A DNA stretch of 64,000 nt, taken from the NCBI RefSeq assembly GCF_014356525.2, contig NC_052510.1:57094956-57158955 (forward strand), in the 5' to 3' direction. The stretch comes from Nilaparvata lugens. Its lineage: Eukaryota > Arthropoda > Insecta > Hemiptera > Delphacidae. Under the pieces are notes generated by a model that was not told where the DNA came from, did no database searches, and worked only from the letters and a program-made list of their open reading frames with translations. Position 1 is the first letter of the stretch, and each line of letters opens with the position of its first letter. Below, in pieces: positions 1 through 9,300 of the stretch. A program made the translations under genes and the position numbers.

Positions 1-82
1 ATTGAAGGGCTTTCGCCAAGGTGTTGTCTGCATGGTATTCCCAATGAACGGCCATTAATCAGCCTCTGTCGTCTCTGCATTA

Positions 83-130
83 CAGTTACACTGTTACGCT
101 ACTGTTACGCTACTGTTACGCTGCTGCTCC
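83..130. repeat. Short tandem TACGCTACTGT repeat
   Basis: About four tandem copies of a 10-12 bp unit (ACTGTTACGCT) ending in CTGCTGCT. The same words build the longer array at 1501-1985, so both belong to one simple-repeat family. No gene is visible in the first 380 bases. Confidence 0.6.
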
Positions 131-381
131 TATACAGCTCTACTCACATTATCGCGACTTTACTAACGTACTACTCCAGTCACGAGTACCTGTATTTTGG
201 TATTTTCACTTGACTTATTCAGAATTGTATAATAATAATAATATTTATTTGAATAATATGAATTAGATAATATAATATAATAATATATATATATTAATAA
301 TAAATAATAATAGAATATGAATTATATTTATATATATAAATATTATTATATATAATAATTGTATTATTGATAGGCTTACTG

Positions 382-659
382 CCGGTTGCACAAAAGCCAG
401 TTAAATTTTAATCTTGATTAATTTCACGAGTACCAATCAGAGAAGGCTTTTTTGAAAAGACGGTTGAATTGGCTCGCACAAGGCTTGCACAAAAGCCAGT
501 TAAATTATAATCTTGATTAATTTCACGAGAATCAATAAGAGATTCATTATTAATGACCGTCTTTTAAAAAGCCTTTAACCGTCTTTTCAAAAAAGCCTTC
601 TCTGATAGGTTCTCGTGAAATCAATCACGGTTGAAATTTAACCGGCTTTTGTGCAACCA
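382..659. mobile_element. MITE-like element with terminal inverted repeats (GGTTGCACAAAAGCC ends)
   Basis: The left end carries GGTTGCACAAAAGCC followed by AGTTAAATT. The right end carries the reverse complement (AATTTAACCGG, CTTTTGTGCAACC). Subterminal words such as AAGGCTTTTTTGAAAAGACGG also recur inverted near 555-600, and an extra internal copy of the left end lies near 488-530. The element has no coding capacity. It fits a short non-autonomous DNA transposon. The superfamily cannot be assigned because no clear target duplication is visible. Confidence 0.6.
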
Positions 660-904
660 GACCATATTCTTTCAAACTTTTTTGAATAGTATGGGGAATT
701 TTACTACTTTTTCAACAAATTTTAGCGTGTTTATTTTTACGATATTCCACTTCAAATCCTAACCTCTCTATTTGATAGTCTAGGATACTCAAGTCTCACG
801 TCTCTTGACGACCAGCATATCGAGTCTCCAAATGACGTGCGACTTTAGTATCCTATACATTCGAAAAGTGATGTTAAGATTTGAAGTGAATAGCGTGAAT
901 ATGA

Positions 905-1130
905 ACGAGAAATCCTTTATTGATTCATGCAATGAATACATCATCAAAATGATAGGGAGAGAAAAAAATTAGGTAACCTTGTGCTATTCCTCTCCTTAAT
1001 TCATATAAGGTTAGACATAGTCCGAAATAGGTAAGTCTTGTAGTTATTCACTCCACATTACAATACATTTGAGATCATAAAAACCGCATCACTGTATTAT
1101 GATACTAGGAGTTGATAAAAATATTGACGG
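905..1130 (-). mobile_element. Non-LTR retrotransposon 3' tail fragment (dispersed family)
   Basis: This is nearly the same sequence as 13861-14060 (shared words include ACATAGTCCGAAATAGGT and ATACTAGGAGTTGATAAAAA). It matches the opposite-strand tail at 35440-35580. Read on the minus strand it runs through AGAGGAATAGCACAAGGTTACC to a terminus rich in AATGAAT/AATAAA. That looks like a 3' UTR and tail of a Jockey/CR1-type LINE, a common solo remnant in insects. No open frame is present. From 1131 to 1500 I see nothing further. Confidence 0.5.
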
Positions 1131-1500
1131 TGAAGAACCTTACTTCACAAAATTTACAGTCCTTTGAATCTCTTATTTATGTCATTATTGATAATTCGAT
1201 TAAAATAAGTCTTCAATTACACAATTTTGAATAAGACAATTTGAAAGGTCTGGAAAACTGGTACTTGCTACTGGAGTCCTACAATAATTCGAGTCACGGT
1301 GGTGTAAGTAGTGCCAATCCAACTACTGTCGACTACTTTTGCCAGGAGAGAGTGTAAGAACGGCACAGTATGAGAGACTACCAGCGTCACATAGCTTCAC
1401 GAAAAAGAACTACTAGGACTATCAGTTTGAGTTAACATTGAAAATTGGAACATAAATGCTCTATATCATAGGATGGGATATCATCTTTTCTATATGGTAT

Positions 1501-1985
1501 TGCCTACTAGTGCTCTGCGACTGTTACGCTGCTGCTAATATACTAGACATCTGCGTCTGTTTGTTGAGCTGTTTTCTAATAGACTATACTAGTCCTCTGC
1601 GACTGCTACGCTACTGTGACGCTGCGGCTAATATGCTAAACATCTGCGTCTGTTGAGCTGCTTCTAATATACTAGTCCTCTGCTACTGCTACGCTACTGT
1701 TACACTGCGGCTGATATACTAGACATCTGCGTCTGTTGAGCTGCTTCTGATATACTAGTCCTCTGCTACTGCTACGCTATTGTTAGGCTGCGGCTAATAT
1801 ACTAGACATCTGCGTCTGTTAAGCTGCTTCTGATATACTAGTCCTCTGCGACTGCTACGCTACTGCTACGCTGCGACTACTAAGCTAGTGCTACCTTGCT
1901 ACTACTACTCTATTGCTCTGCGACTGCTACGCTACTGTTACGCTGCTACTATTACGCTAGACCTCTGCGTCTGTTACGCTGCTGC
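1501..1985. repeat. Tandem repeat, unit about 83 bp
   Basis: Successive copies of CCTCTGCGACTGCTACGC start near 1512, 1595, 1679, 1761 and 1844, giving a period of 82-84 bp. Each unit contains CTAATATACTAGACATCTGC and TGTTGAGCTGCTTCT. The array decays after 1900 into shorter CTGCTACGCT words. A 66-codon open frame at 1456-1656 is only this repeat read in one phase. Confidence 0.75.
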
Positions 1986-2429
1986 TACCATTCTTCAAAG
2001 CAGTAAATCAAGACCGCGATAATTTCTTAGCAGCAAATGCTATCTAACCTCTGACCGCAATCGTACCTTCTCAAATTTATTGAAAGCTGAACAGTCAAAT
2101 GTGGCCCGTGATGATTATTCACTACTTCTCATTAGAATTCTGGAGGTAATTCTAGTCAACCCCCTACTTGAATTATGCATTCGACTTTATTACTACCAGA
2201 GTGATATAGATTTAGGATGTGGGCTGTAAATTGAATTACTGTACTCCTTCGTCTGACATTTTCTTACCACCGAAGGGGTTGATTTAGGGATTTTTGAATG
2301 GAGTGGGGGATTGATTTAGGGATCTCTGATTAGAGTGAGTGTTTGATTCAAATATTTTTTCTGGATTCTTTCTCTGGATGGAGTGAGTGATTGGTTCAGA
2401 GATTCTTTTTGAACTATTTTGACTACTAA

Positions 2430-2680
2430 TCAGACTGTAGTATCGTAGAATTTGTACTGTATAAGTTTATTGTACTGTATACTTCTAAAATTTTGTACTT
2501 TTGTTAACTTCATTACTGTTATTATTTTGTGATTGTAGAACTGTCTGTGAATGTCAGCTTGTTGTTTATTTTAGATCTGAATTTTTAATGAAAAATGTTG
2601 TAATGTTTCAAGGAGACATATAAGGGTTTAACTTGTTGTCTCCATGTGTGTATTTATGCAAATAAATAAATAGTCGTTCT
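2430..2680 (+). mobile_element. LINE 3' UTR/tail fragment
   Basis: AT-rich non-coding sequence ends in GTGTATTTATGCAAATAAATAAATAG, a typical insect Jockey/CR1-type 3' terminus with a short AATA-rich tail. No reverse-transcriptase frame precedes it. The 2000-2430 stretch and the 2690-3060 stretch contain nothing I can name. Confidence 0.4.
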
Positions 2681-3059
2681 ATTCAAAATAAATAATCATA
2701 ATCAAAATTATTTGGCAAATGAATCTTAATTAAAAAAAAAAGAATTTCAAATAATTTTAAAAGAATCATTCTCAACTAACAGTTCGTCATAGAAATTGAA
2801 AAAGAATAGATTCAGGGATATTTTGATAAATTGAGGAATTGAGGGTTAAATTTCCTGTTTCTGCCTAAATGTCAAAACTTTGTATTATTTTTGTGTTTCT
2901 ATTGAAGAATAAATAATCGAATTGAATTAATTTCATCAAGGGATATCTGAATGGAGTGACTGAAGTAATTCCAGCAAGTATTAAAAAGTTTGAAGCTTTT
3001 TTCTACTCGTTCTACAATGAATACATCTTCTATAATTGAATAGAATACTAAAAAATCAA

Positions 3060-3220
3060 TCATTCATTTATCAATACCGTTATTACAATGATCTATAAAA
3101 ATATAATATATCATAATCTGAGAAAGGGAAACTAAGCTTAGCTTGTACTATTCCTCTTTCAAAATTTAATGGTCATGAGTTACAAAAGACTTACACATGA
3201 GTCACACACTTCACATTAGG
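3060..3220 (-). mobile_element. LINE 3' tail fragment (same broad family as 905-1130)
   Basis: Read on the minus strand it has the conserved AAAGAGGAATAGTACAAGCTAAGC block and ends in an AATGAAT-type tail. It is more diverged than the copies at 905 and 13861. Sequence from 3230 to 3700 shows no recognisable feature. Confidence 0.4.
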
Positions 3221-3706
3221 TTCTTGTCCGAGAATAATCCTTGAGAATAATTGACAGGTGATAACAATTTTGAATTTAGTAACGTTGTTAGAAAGCCGAA
3301 AAAATAACACTTGAAGTTTCAATAATTTAAGTAATATTGAATTAGAAAGAGAATAAAAAATAAAATTATAATAATTATCATAAAATTACTGAATTACTGA
3401 TAACTGGAAAGGAACAAGAGAATATCTACTGATTTTGTTGATCACGTACCAAGAGAAGTTTCACTGTTTGAAATTATATTCATCCAATTTCATAAAAATA
3501 ACATGTGTGACGGAATAATTCACTGTTCTCTGTTATTTCAAGTGTTGGAAAGACATCACAACCTGCTATTGGTTCCAAAATCTATTACTGAGGTAACTCG
3601 AATTTGAGTTGTGATATCCAACAACGTAAATAAATATAACTCGAGGGAGGATCTGTAATTTTGAGTAAACAACGGTAACAAAACGAATGCTTGAGGCTAA
3701 TAAAAC

Positions 3707-3742
3707 ATTGAGACGCGACGTGAATTGTATATTGTATATTGA

Positions 3743-3807
<65 letters not shown>

Positions 3808-3971
3808 ATATATAATATATATATATATAATATATATATATATAATATATATATATATTGTATATAATATATTGTATATAATATATTGTATATAATATAT
3901 TGTATATTGTATATAATATATTGTATATTGTATATAATATATTGTATATTGTATATTGAGACGCGACGTGA
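3707..3971. repeat. TA-rich microsatellite between exact 17-bp direct repeats
   Basis: ATTGAGACGCGACGTGA occurs exactly at 3707-3723 and again at 3955-3971. Between them lies a (TA)n tract followed by repeats of TATTGTATATAATA. The open frame across it on the minus strand (Tyr/Ile repeats) is a by-product of the microsatellite. The flanking duplication suggests slippage or unequal exchange around the tract. Confidence 0.85.
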
Positions 3972-4010
3972 CCCGGGCTTGCTAGATGTGTTAATATCAA
4001 AATGATCAAA

Positions 4011-4113
4011 TGAAATAAAAACACATAGATGTTGTCAGTTTTCTACACTTTAATTTGGTACACGACCAAATTAAAGTGTAGAAAACTGACAACATCTATG
4101 TGTTTTTATTTCA
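4011..4113. repeat. Perfect 49-bp inverted repeat with 5-nt loop
   Basis: The arms at 4011-4059 and 4065-4113 are perfect reverse complements separated by ACACG. The outer end reads TGAAATAAAAAC and the inner end TAATTTGGT. A looser outer inverted repeat (3964-4008 with 4659-4703, about 75-80% by eye) encloses this hairpin, the 4198 MITE and the 4496 inverted repeat. A transcript would form a long uninterrupted double strand. It resembles the hairpin-type ends seen at 18793 and 44589. Confidence 0.9.
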
Positions 4114-4197
4114 TCATGGAACGTTTCTACAACATCGACCACAACTCAGTTGAAGTATCAAAATGATCATTATAATGTTCACATTGAATCTAATAAT

Positions 4198-4466
4198 AGA
4201 GAAACAATAGCATAAGTAGATATCCCATGGTATAGGGCGTTTATGTCGCAACTTTTACTGTTATCTCAAGCCCATAGTTCATGTAATTCTTTCCCGTGAA
4301 GCTGTGTGACACTGGTAGTCTCTCATATTGTGCCGTTCATACACTCTCACCCCAACAAAACAATAAAATTCGACAATAATCGACAGTAATCGGCTTGAGA
4401 TAACAGTAAAAGATGCAACATAAACGCCCTATACCATGGGATATCAACTTACGCTATGGTTTCTCT
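4198..4466. mobile_element. Foldback MITE, 269 bp, long terminal inverted repeats (copy 1)
   Basis: It begins AGAGAAACAATAGC and ends GCTATGGTTTCTCT. The inverted repeats extend about 75 bp through GATATCCCATGGTATAGGGC. A second copy of exactly the same length lies at 56494-56762. There is no open frame. It is a non-autonomous DNA element; ATCTAAT appears close to both ends but I cannot fix a target duplication. Confidence 0.8.
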
Positions 4467-4495
4467 ATGATCTAATCCAGCACGTCATTATGATC

Positions 4496-4621
4496 TAAAT
4501 AAAAATATAAATCTCAGTACCCTTTTAAATGTTATTTCCAAGATTTGAAAATGGCATTAATGTCCGAAACATGCTGTGACAAAATAGTTTAAAAGGGTAC
4601 TGAGATTTATATTTTTATTTA
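4496..4621 (+). mobile_element. Penelope-type inverted-repeat end with hammerhead-like loop
   Basis: Perfect 34-bp arms (4496-4529 and 4588-4621; inner ends CCCTTTTAAA and TTTAAAAGGG) enclose a 58-nt loop. The loop contains TTGAAAA (4545-4551), a stem-loop GGCA-TTAA-TGTC, then GAA (4566-4568) and ACATGCT. That order is the order of a hammerhead ribozyme core. A related loop sequence follows the Penelope GIY-YIG remnant at 5287. Hammerhead motifs are known in the terminal repeats of Penelope-like elements; assigning this copy to that class is inference. Confidence 0.6.
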
Positions 4622-4940
4622 CATTAAAAGTAGCCCTGAAGAAAAAAGACAATTTTCATGATCATAATGATATCAACTCATCTAGCAGACTCGAATCACG
4701 TCCATCTCAATATGCTACTAGCCTTTTAATGAGCGACAAGGTTCTTCATTTTCCTCTAGAAGAAGAAGAAGAAGAGACAGGGATATAATTTAATATTCTT
4801 GAGCTATCAGGGTTAAAATATTTGAAACTCAGTCATAATTATCGATTATGTTGATATTTCAACATAATTTGAAATTGAGTCATCCAGAATTGAATGCTAA
4901 ATATAACTTCAATGTTATTGCTACACTCTAGTTACAATCA

Positions 4941-5189
4941 ATGTCTTATATTTATCTCTTATATACACAAATGTCGGCATTTGCTGAACACTTGATAGAT
5001 TCAGGCCATAATTTTACAGATATAAATTCCAATATGATAATACTAAATTATGGTAATAAAAGTGGTAAACTGAATGTTAAAGAAGAATTTTATATTTATA
5101 AAGCAGCAAAATTAAACAGAGATAAAATAATAAACTTGATCCAATTAGACACCAATAACCCCATTTTTGATAGAATCATGCAAATTTGA
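4941..5189 (+). pseudogene. C-terminal fragment of a Penelope-like element polyprotein (GIY-YIG domain end)
   Basis: The 82-residue open frame carries SAFAEHLIDSGHNF (residues 12-25), NVKEEFYIYKAAKLN (about 46-60) and NNPIFDRIM near its end. This arrangement (basic/His segment, then L/V-x-EEF-x-IYK, then a short Asn-rich tail) is the usual C-terminus of Penelope-like element proteins, downstream of the reverse transcriptase, where the GIY-YIG endonuclease lies. The GIY-YIG signature itself and all of the reverse transcriptase are missing, so this is a 5'-truncated dead copy. The first Met is arbitrary, since real similarity starts near residue 11. It is followed 98 bp later by a hammerhead-like motif, as expected for a 3' terminal repeat. 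The family call is from memory of conserved motifs, not a search. Confidence 0.65.
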
Positions 5190-5286
5190 ATCCACAATTT
5201 ATAATTTTATTTCATAAAATCATATAAATACACTAACATATGATCAAAAAAAGAATCTTCTAGCAGTATTTATTTATTCACTCCAT

Positions 5287-5327
5287 ATCATTTGAAAATG
5301 GCATCAATGTCCGAAACATGTTGTGAT
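5287..5327 (+). ncRNA. Hammerhead-ribozyme-like motif, best-folded copy
   Basis: By eye: stem I is ATCAT (5287-5291) with GTGAT (5323-5327). The core strand is TTGAAAA (5292-5298), where the consensus is CTGANGA. Stem II is GGCAT (5300-5304) with ATGTC (5307-5311), then GAA (5313-5315). Stem III is AC-AT-GT (5316-5321), with T at the cleavage position (5322). The two core deviations (C3 to U, G8 to A) fall at positions that pair with each other in the hammerhead, so the pair could be kept as U-A. A T-C mismatch closes stem II next to the core. Activity is unknown. Confidence 0.45.
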
Positions 5328-5728
5328 TAAATATTTAAAAAAAAAAGGGTACTAAGATTTTTATTTTTCTTTCTATTTCTTATTATATTGTATGCTCTTG
5401 TAATTATATTGTTAAAATATGTATTTGTGATTCTTGGCAATAGATTCAATTCAATTATGAATATCAAATTGAATAAAATCTTTATCTGTCCCAAAAAACA
5501 TAATTACAATGACAAAAATAGTTATAAAAGAAAACAGTGAAATACAATAAAATATGAAAAAATCTGGTGTGGCGCACTCACACAACTTTCCTTGCCGTTA
5601 TGAAAATTTATCACCTGACGCTAGTGTTTTCGCGCATCTCAAGTCTACTATTCAAAGATTTGAGACAGCTGGTGACAGGGCAATAACGCTGGAGACACAC
5701 ATGAGGTCTGCTATCTCTTCATAGTGAA

Positions 5729-6410
5729 TCTATATATATAAAAGCGAAATGGCAATCACTCACTCACTTACTCACTCACTCACTCACTCACTCGCATAAC
5801 TAAAAATCTACCGGACCAAAAACGTTCAAATTTGGTAGGTATGTTCAGTTGGCCCTTTAGAGGCGCACTAAGAAATCTTTTGGCAATATTTTAACTCTAA
5901 GGGTTGTTTTTAAGGGTTTAAAGTTCGTCTTTTAGCATGTATATTCTTCTTCTCCCAATATCTTAATTATAATTGAAATTTCCATATCATATGTTACTAT
6001 AGAACTATAATCTAGATAGAGTACCTCTTCGAAAAAGTTGTTAACTGGCAACTAAATTAATAATTTTGTGAGGTTGGCATTAAGTTGAGTTGACTTTGTT
6101 AGGTTGGCACCAAGTTGAAAATTTAAATGCATTTATCGCGGAAAAATTGATTGGGCACTGCTACTTCAATCCTGGGAATATTATATTACTAGCCGTCAGG
6201 CTCGCTTCGCTCGCCATATCCGTTTAGCCAGCCGTTTAGTCTGGACTCCCGACTGGATTGTCCTAACATATGATAAAAATTCTCAAATGAAAAATGCAGG
6301 CGAGCGAAGCGAGCCTGTTGATCTCATTTTTGGACGACCCAGTCGGGGGTCCAGGGGGCGGAGCCCCCTGGCAAGACGGATATGGCGAGCGAAGCGAGCC
6401 TGCCGGCTAG
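5729..6410 (+). mobile_element. Non-autonomous Helitron, copy 1
   Basis: It starts TCTATATATATAAAAGCG and ends in a GC-rich palindrome (GGCGAGCGAAGCGAGCC) followed by GCCGGCTAG. It lies between A and T, giving A-TC...CTAG-T, the classic Helitron end and target rule. The uninterrupted family A copy at 16089 shows the empty site (GAATGATT), so both ends are fixed to the base and no target duplication exists. It has (CACT)n near the 5' end and an internal inverted copy of its own 3' end at 6188-6226. No RepHel protein is encoded. Confidence 0.85.
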
Positions 6411-6892
6411 TGATTCAATAGAATCAACAATAATTTGCCATTGAATAATCACATTTTCTCGAATTTAAAGCTTATTTTCAATTTTAGGTGAAAATGTTAC
6501 TGAACATTAATTGTAGAGATTTTCATGCTCAATCTACTCCACTTGATTTTTTTCGTTTCAATTGTATCTGAAGCCTGATAATTGGGAATCTATCTGCATT
6601 GATGGGGCAAAGCTCCTGAAATTTTTACAGATATGGGACTTATGGCAGTTGATAGAGCTTATCGATGACTATTTTAGGTATGAATTTGATCAAAATCGTT
6701 GGAGCCGTTTTCGAGAAAATTGCAAAAAACCCTGTTTTTGACAACATTTTCGCCATTTTAGCCGCCATTTTGAATTGCATCAGATCGATATTGTTCGTGT
6801 CTTGACTTATATCTTAAGGACCTTAAGTTCTAAATTTCAAGTCATTCCGTTAATTGGGAGATGAGATATCGTGTACACAGACGCACATACAC

Positions 6893-6909
6893 TCATACAC
6901 ACACACACA

Positions 6910-6973
<64 letters not shown>

Positions 6974-6990
6974 CACACCACACACACACA

Positions 6991-7021
<31 letters not shown>

Positions 7022-7070
7022 CAACACACACACACACACACACACACAACACACACACACACACACACCA

Positions 7071-7125
<55 letters not shown>

Positions 7126-7139
7126 ACACACACACACAC

Positions 7140-7170
<31 letters not shown>

Positions 7171-7272
7171 CACACCACACACACACACACACCACACCAC
7201 ACACACACACACACAACACACACACACACACACAACACACACACACACACACACCACACACACACACACACA
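6893..7272. repeat. Long interrupted (AC)n microsatellite inside family A copy 1
   Basis: About 380 bp of AC dinucleotides broken by regular CACCAC and CAACAC steps. All six reading frames stay open across it, producing spurious His-Thr and Cys-Val proteins. Other family A copies carry the tract at the same point in much shorter form. Confidence 0.95.
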
Positions 7273-7412
7273 TACAGACCAATACCCAAAAACCACTTTT
7301 TCGGACTCAGGGGACCTTGAAACGTATAGAAATTTAGAAATTGGGGTACCTTAATTTTTTTCGGAAAGCAATACTTTCCTTACCTTTGGTAATAGGGCAA
7401 GGAAAGTAAAAA

Positions 7413-8480
7413 TAAAAATACCATTAAATGAGATTATGCATAACTATATTAAAAACGGGACGTCCCTGCAAGGTTCGAGGAACCTGAGCGCAGAGGCTGT
7501 GTGTTCAATATCGATGAAGATGGATTCACAGAAAGATTCTCCTCCTGCGAAGAAGTTGAAAATTCTTCTTGAATCAAATTTATGTATATTTATTTCTTCT
7601 CCAGTCCAAACGAGTGGATTTCTCAACTGAAAAAGTTGGATTCTAGAGGAATGCGGTACAGTAGCTCAATCTAAGCTAAGAAATAGTATCCATCAGTTTG
7701 GCATGAGATTTGAGATTTACCTCTAAATCATTCAGTTTCTTTAAGAATTGAAACTTTTCAAATAGATTGAGCTTTTCTATCATCCTTCATACATTCCACT
7801 CCTTCATCTGCGCTATTCTCTCTTCTGCTCATCTGCTCTCTCACTCCTTCATCCGAAAATCATCTAACTTCTTCATCTGCACTTTCGAGCGGAAATGATT
7901 TATCTCTCTTCTAGGCATTTCTAGAGCTTCCAGCAGCATCGATGATTTGAAGTGGAAATTTGTTGAAACTTCCTTTCGTAAACAAAGTATCAGTCCAAAG
8001 CTCAATTTATGTCTTCCTAGAATATTCTAGAACATTCTCTCATTTAAAGAGTATCCAGCTGCATTAATAATTTAGCTCAATTCTTTCTTGCATGAAACTC
8101 AGTACTGGAATACTATAGAATTGAATTTTCTCGCATCTAGTAACTTCAAATTTGGAGAGTTTTCAGCTGCATTGATAATTTAGCTCAATTGTCTGTTGCA
8201 AAACAGTGGAACAAATAAGCTATGATAAGATTTAGCTATATTGAATAGACTATGATATGAAACTTATATTAATATTGTATTGACTCTAAATTACTGTATG
8301 ACGAAACTCTAAGTTTTTAAAAGCTCTTGAGTTAATTAAACATTATTATTATTGTTATTATTATTATTATTATTATTTTGCATTGATCAAGCTCAATATT
8401 AGAATACTCTAGAATTGAATTTTCTCGCATATATATAATAGTCTTTTCACATTTGAAGAGTTTCCAGATAAATTGATGAA
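7413..8480. other. Stretch without recognised gene
   Basis: AT-rich sequence with loosely repeated phrases (TTTCCAGCTGCATTGATAATTTAGCTCAA near 8055 and 8170). An (ATT)n microsatellite lies at about 8342-8381. Short open frames of about 60 codons on both strands near 7436-7630 overlap each other and resemble nothing I know. Confidence 0.5.
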
Positions 8481-8486
8481 ACTCAA

Positions 8487-8787
8487 TATAATAAAGTGTT
8501 TCATTTGGGCTACCCGAATCCAATTATCATAAAAATCACTTGAAAATGGCTTGAGCACTGAAACAAGTTTTGTGAATAAGAAAGTGAAGTATAAATAGGG
8601 TACTAGTGATCTCTCAATATAATTATTATGTCTCTCCAGTATTCTAAAATTGATAGTCCTTGAATTGATAGTCTCATTTTTTCATTATAATAAAGCGTTT
8701 CAATGGGGGCTACTTGAACTGTTCAATTATCATTAAAATCACTTGAAAATGGCATAAGCACTGAAATAAGTTGTGAGAATAGGAAAG
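8487..8787 (+). repeat. Two tandem ~205-bp units, each with a degenerate hammerhead-like core
   Basis: Each unit begins ATAATAAAG(T/C)GTTTCA, then GGGGCTAC or GGGCTACC, then ATCACTTGAAAATGGC. Cores: TCAC (8536) TTGAAAA GGC..GC GAA ACAAGTT, then GTGA at 8572; and TCAC (8739) TTGAAAA GGC..GC GAA ATAAGTT, then GTGA at 8773. Stem I TCAC/GTGA pairs directly in the second and with two extra bases in the first. Stem II is short. The second unit is interrupted by family B copy 1, and GGGTACTAGTGATCTCTC resumes at about 9307. Confidence 0.5.
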
Positions 8788-9300
8788 TACTAGTAGTTCT
8801 GTGAACAGTAGACCTCAAGCAGTTTTCTCATCCACAAGTATCTGATGTCACCTGTTCTAGTTGATTCAGTTTAATCACAATTCATAGTTGAATCATAATT
8901 TATTCTTAAAAACTGTTATTTGTTTTCTCCAAGATCAAAAACTCACTTATGTTAATAAACTCTGTTCACGTTTAAATTGGTATTGAAACCCTACCTTATA
9001 GAAATAGACACGGCTAGACACTTGTCAGCAGCTGATTGATTATGAATAATTCTATAGTCTAATTGATCCTATCTTTAAAGTAGATAATATATATATATAG
9101 GGATATCAGAGTATGGAGGAATTCCTCTTCTTTTCATATTATCCTTAAAATGCAAAGTTTCAAAAAACCTTGGGTATATATCGACCTGCAGTTGAAAAAG
9201 GAATATTCCTGCCAAATCTCATCGAATTCTATCAACGCGTTTGGCCGTAATCGCGTTACATACACACAGACAAAAGCAAATCGAGTTGGAACATAGACCA
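8788..9300 (+). mobile_element. Family B repeat, copy 1
   Basis: It starts ACTAGTAGTTCTGTGAACAG and TAGACCTC, and carries CACTTGTCAGCAGCTGATTG and ATTATCCTTAAAATGC. It ends at GTTGGAACATAGACC. Other copies lie at 10861, 22338, 30151 and 46534 (minus). There is no coding capacity. It is inserted in the hammerhead-bearing unit, whose sequence resumes after 9300. Class unknown: the ends are not inverted repeats. From 9480 to 9790 nothing else is recognisable. Confidence 0.65.

Larger units (their letters stand above)
5557..7412 (+). mobile_element. Family A repeat, copy 1 (split by a Helitron)
   Basis: The 5' end reads AATCTGGTGTGGCGCACTCA and the 3' end GGGCAAGGAAAGTAAAAAT. A subterminal inverted pair, ACTTTCCTTGCC and GGCAAGGAAAGT, lies near the two ends. 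The interior contains GGAGCTCCTGAAATTTTTAC, a stretch ending GAGATGAGATATCGTG, a long (AC)n tract and CAGACCAATACCCAAAAACC. Copies at 12935, 16089, 19552 (minus), 28807 and 36073 (minus) share this order. There is no coding capacity, so it is a non-autonomous element. The Helitron at 5729-6410 lies inside. Confidence 0.8.

Noticed and set aside
3566..4024. 152-codon minus-strand Tyr/Ile-rich frame
   Set aside because: Most of it is the TA microsatellite; the ends have no motif.
6837..7354. Seven overlapping 130-166 codon frames of Cys-Val or His-Thr repeats
   Set aside because: They are the (AC)n microsatellite read in every phase on both strands; the same occurs at 19608-20092.
7436..7630. 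64- and 60-codon frames on opposite strands
   Set aside because: Mutually antisense, no motif, no transcription signals; treated as chance.
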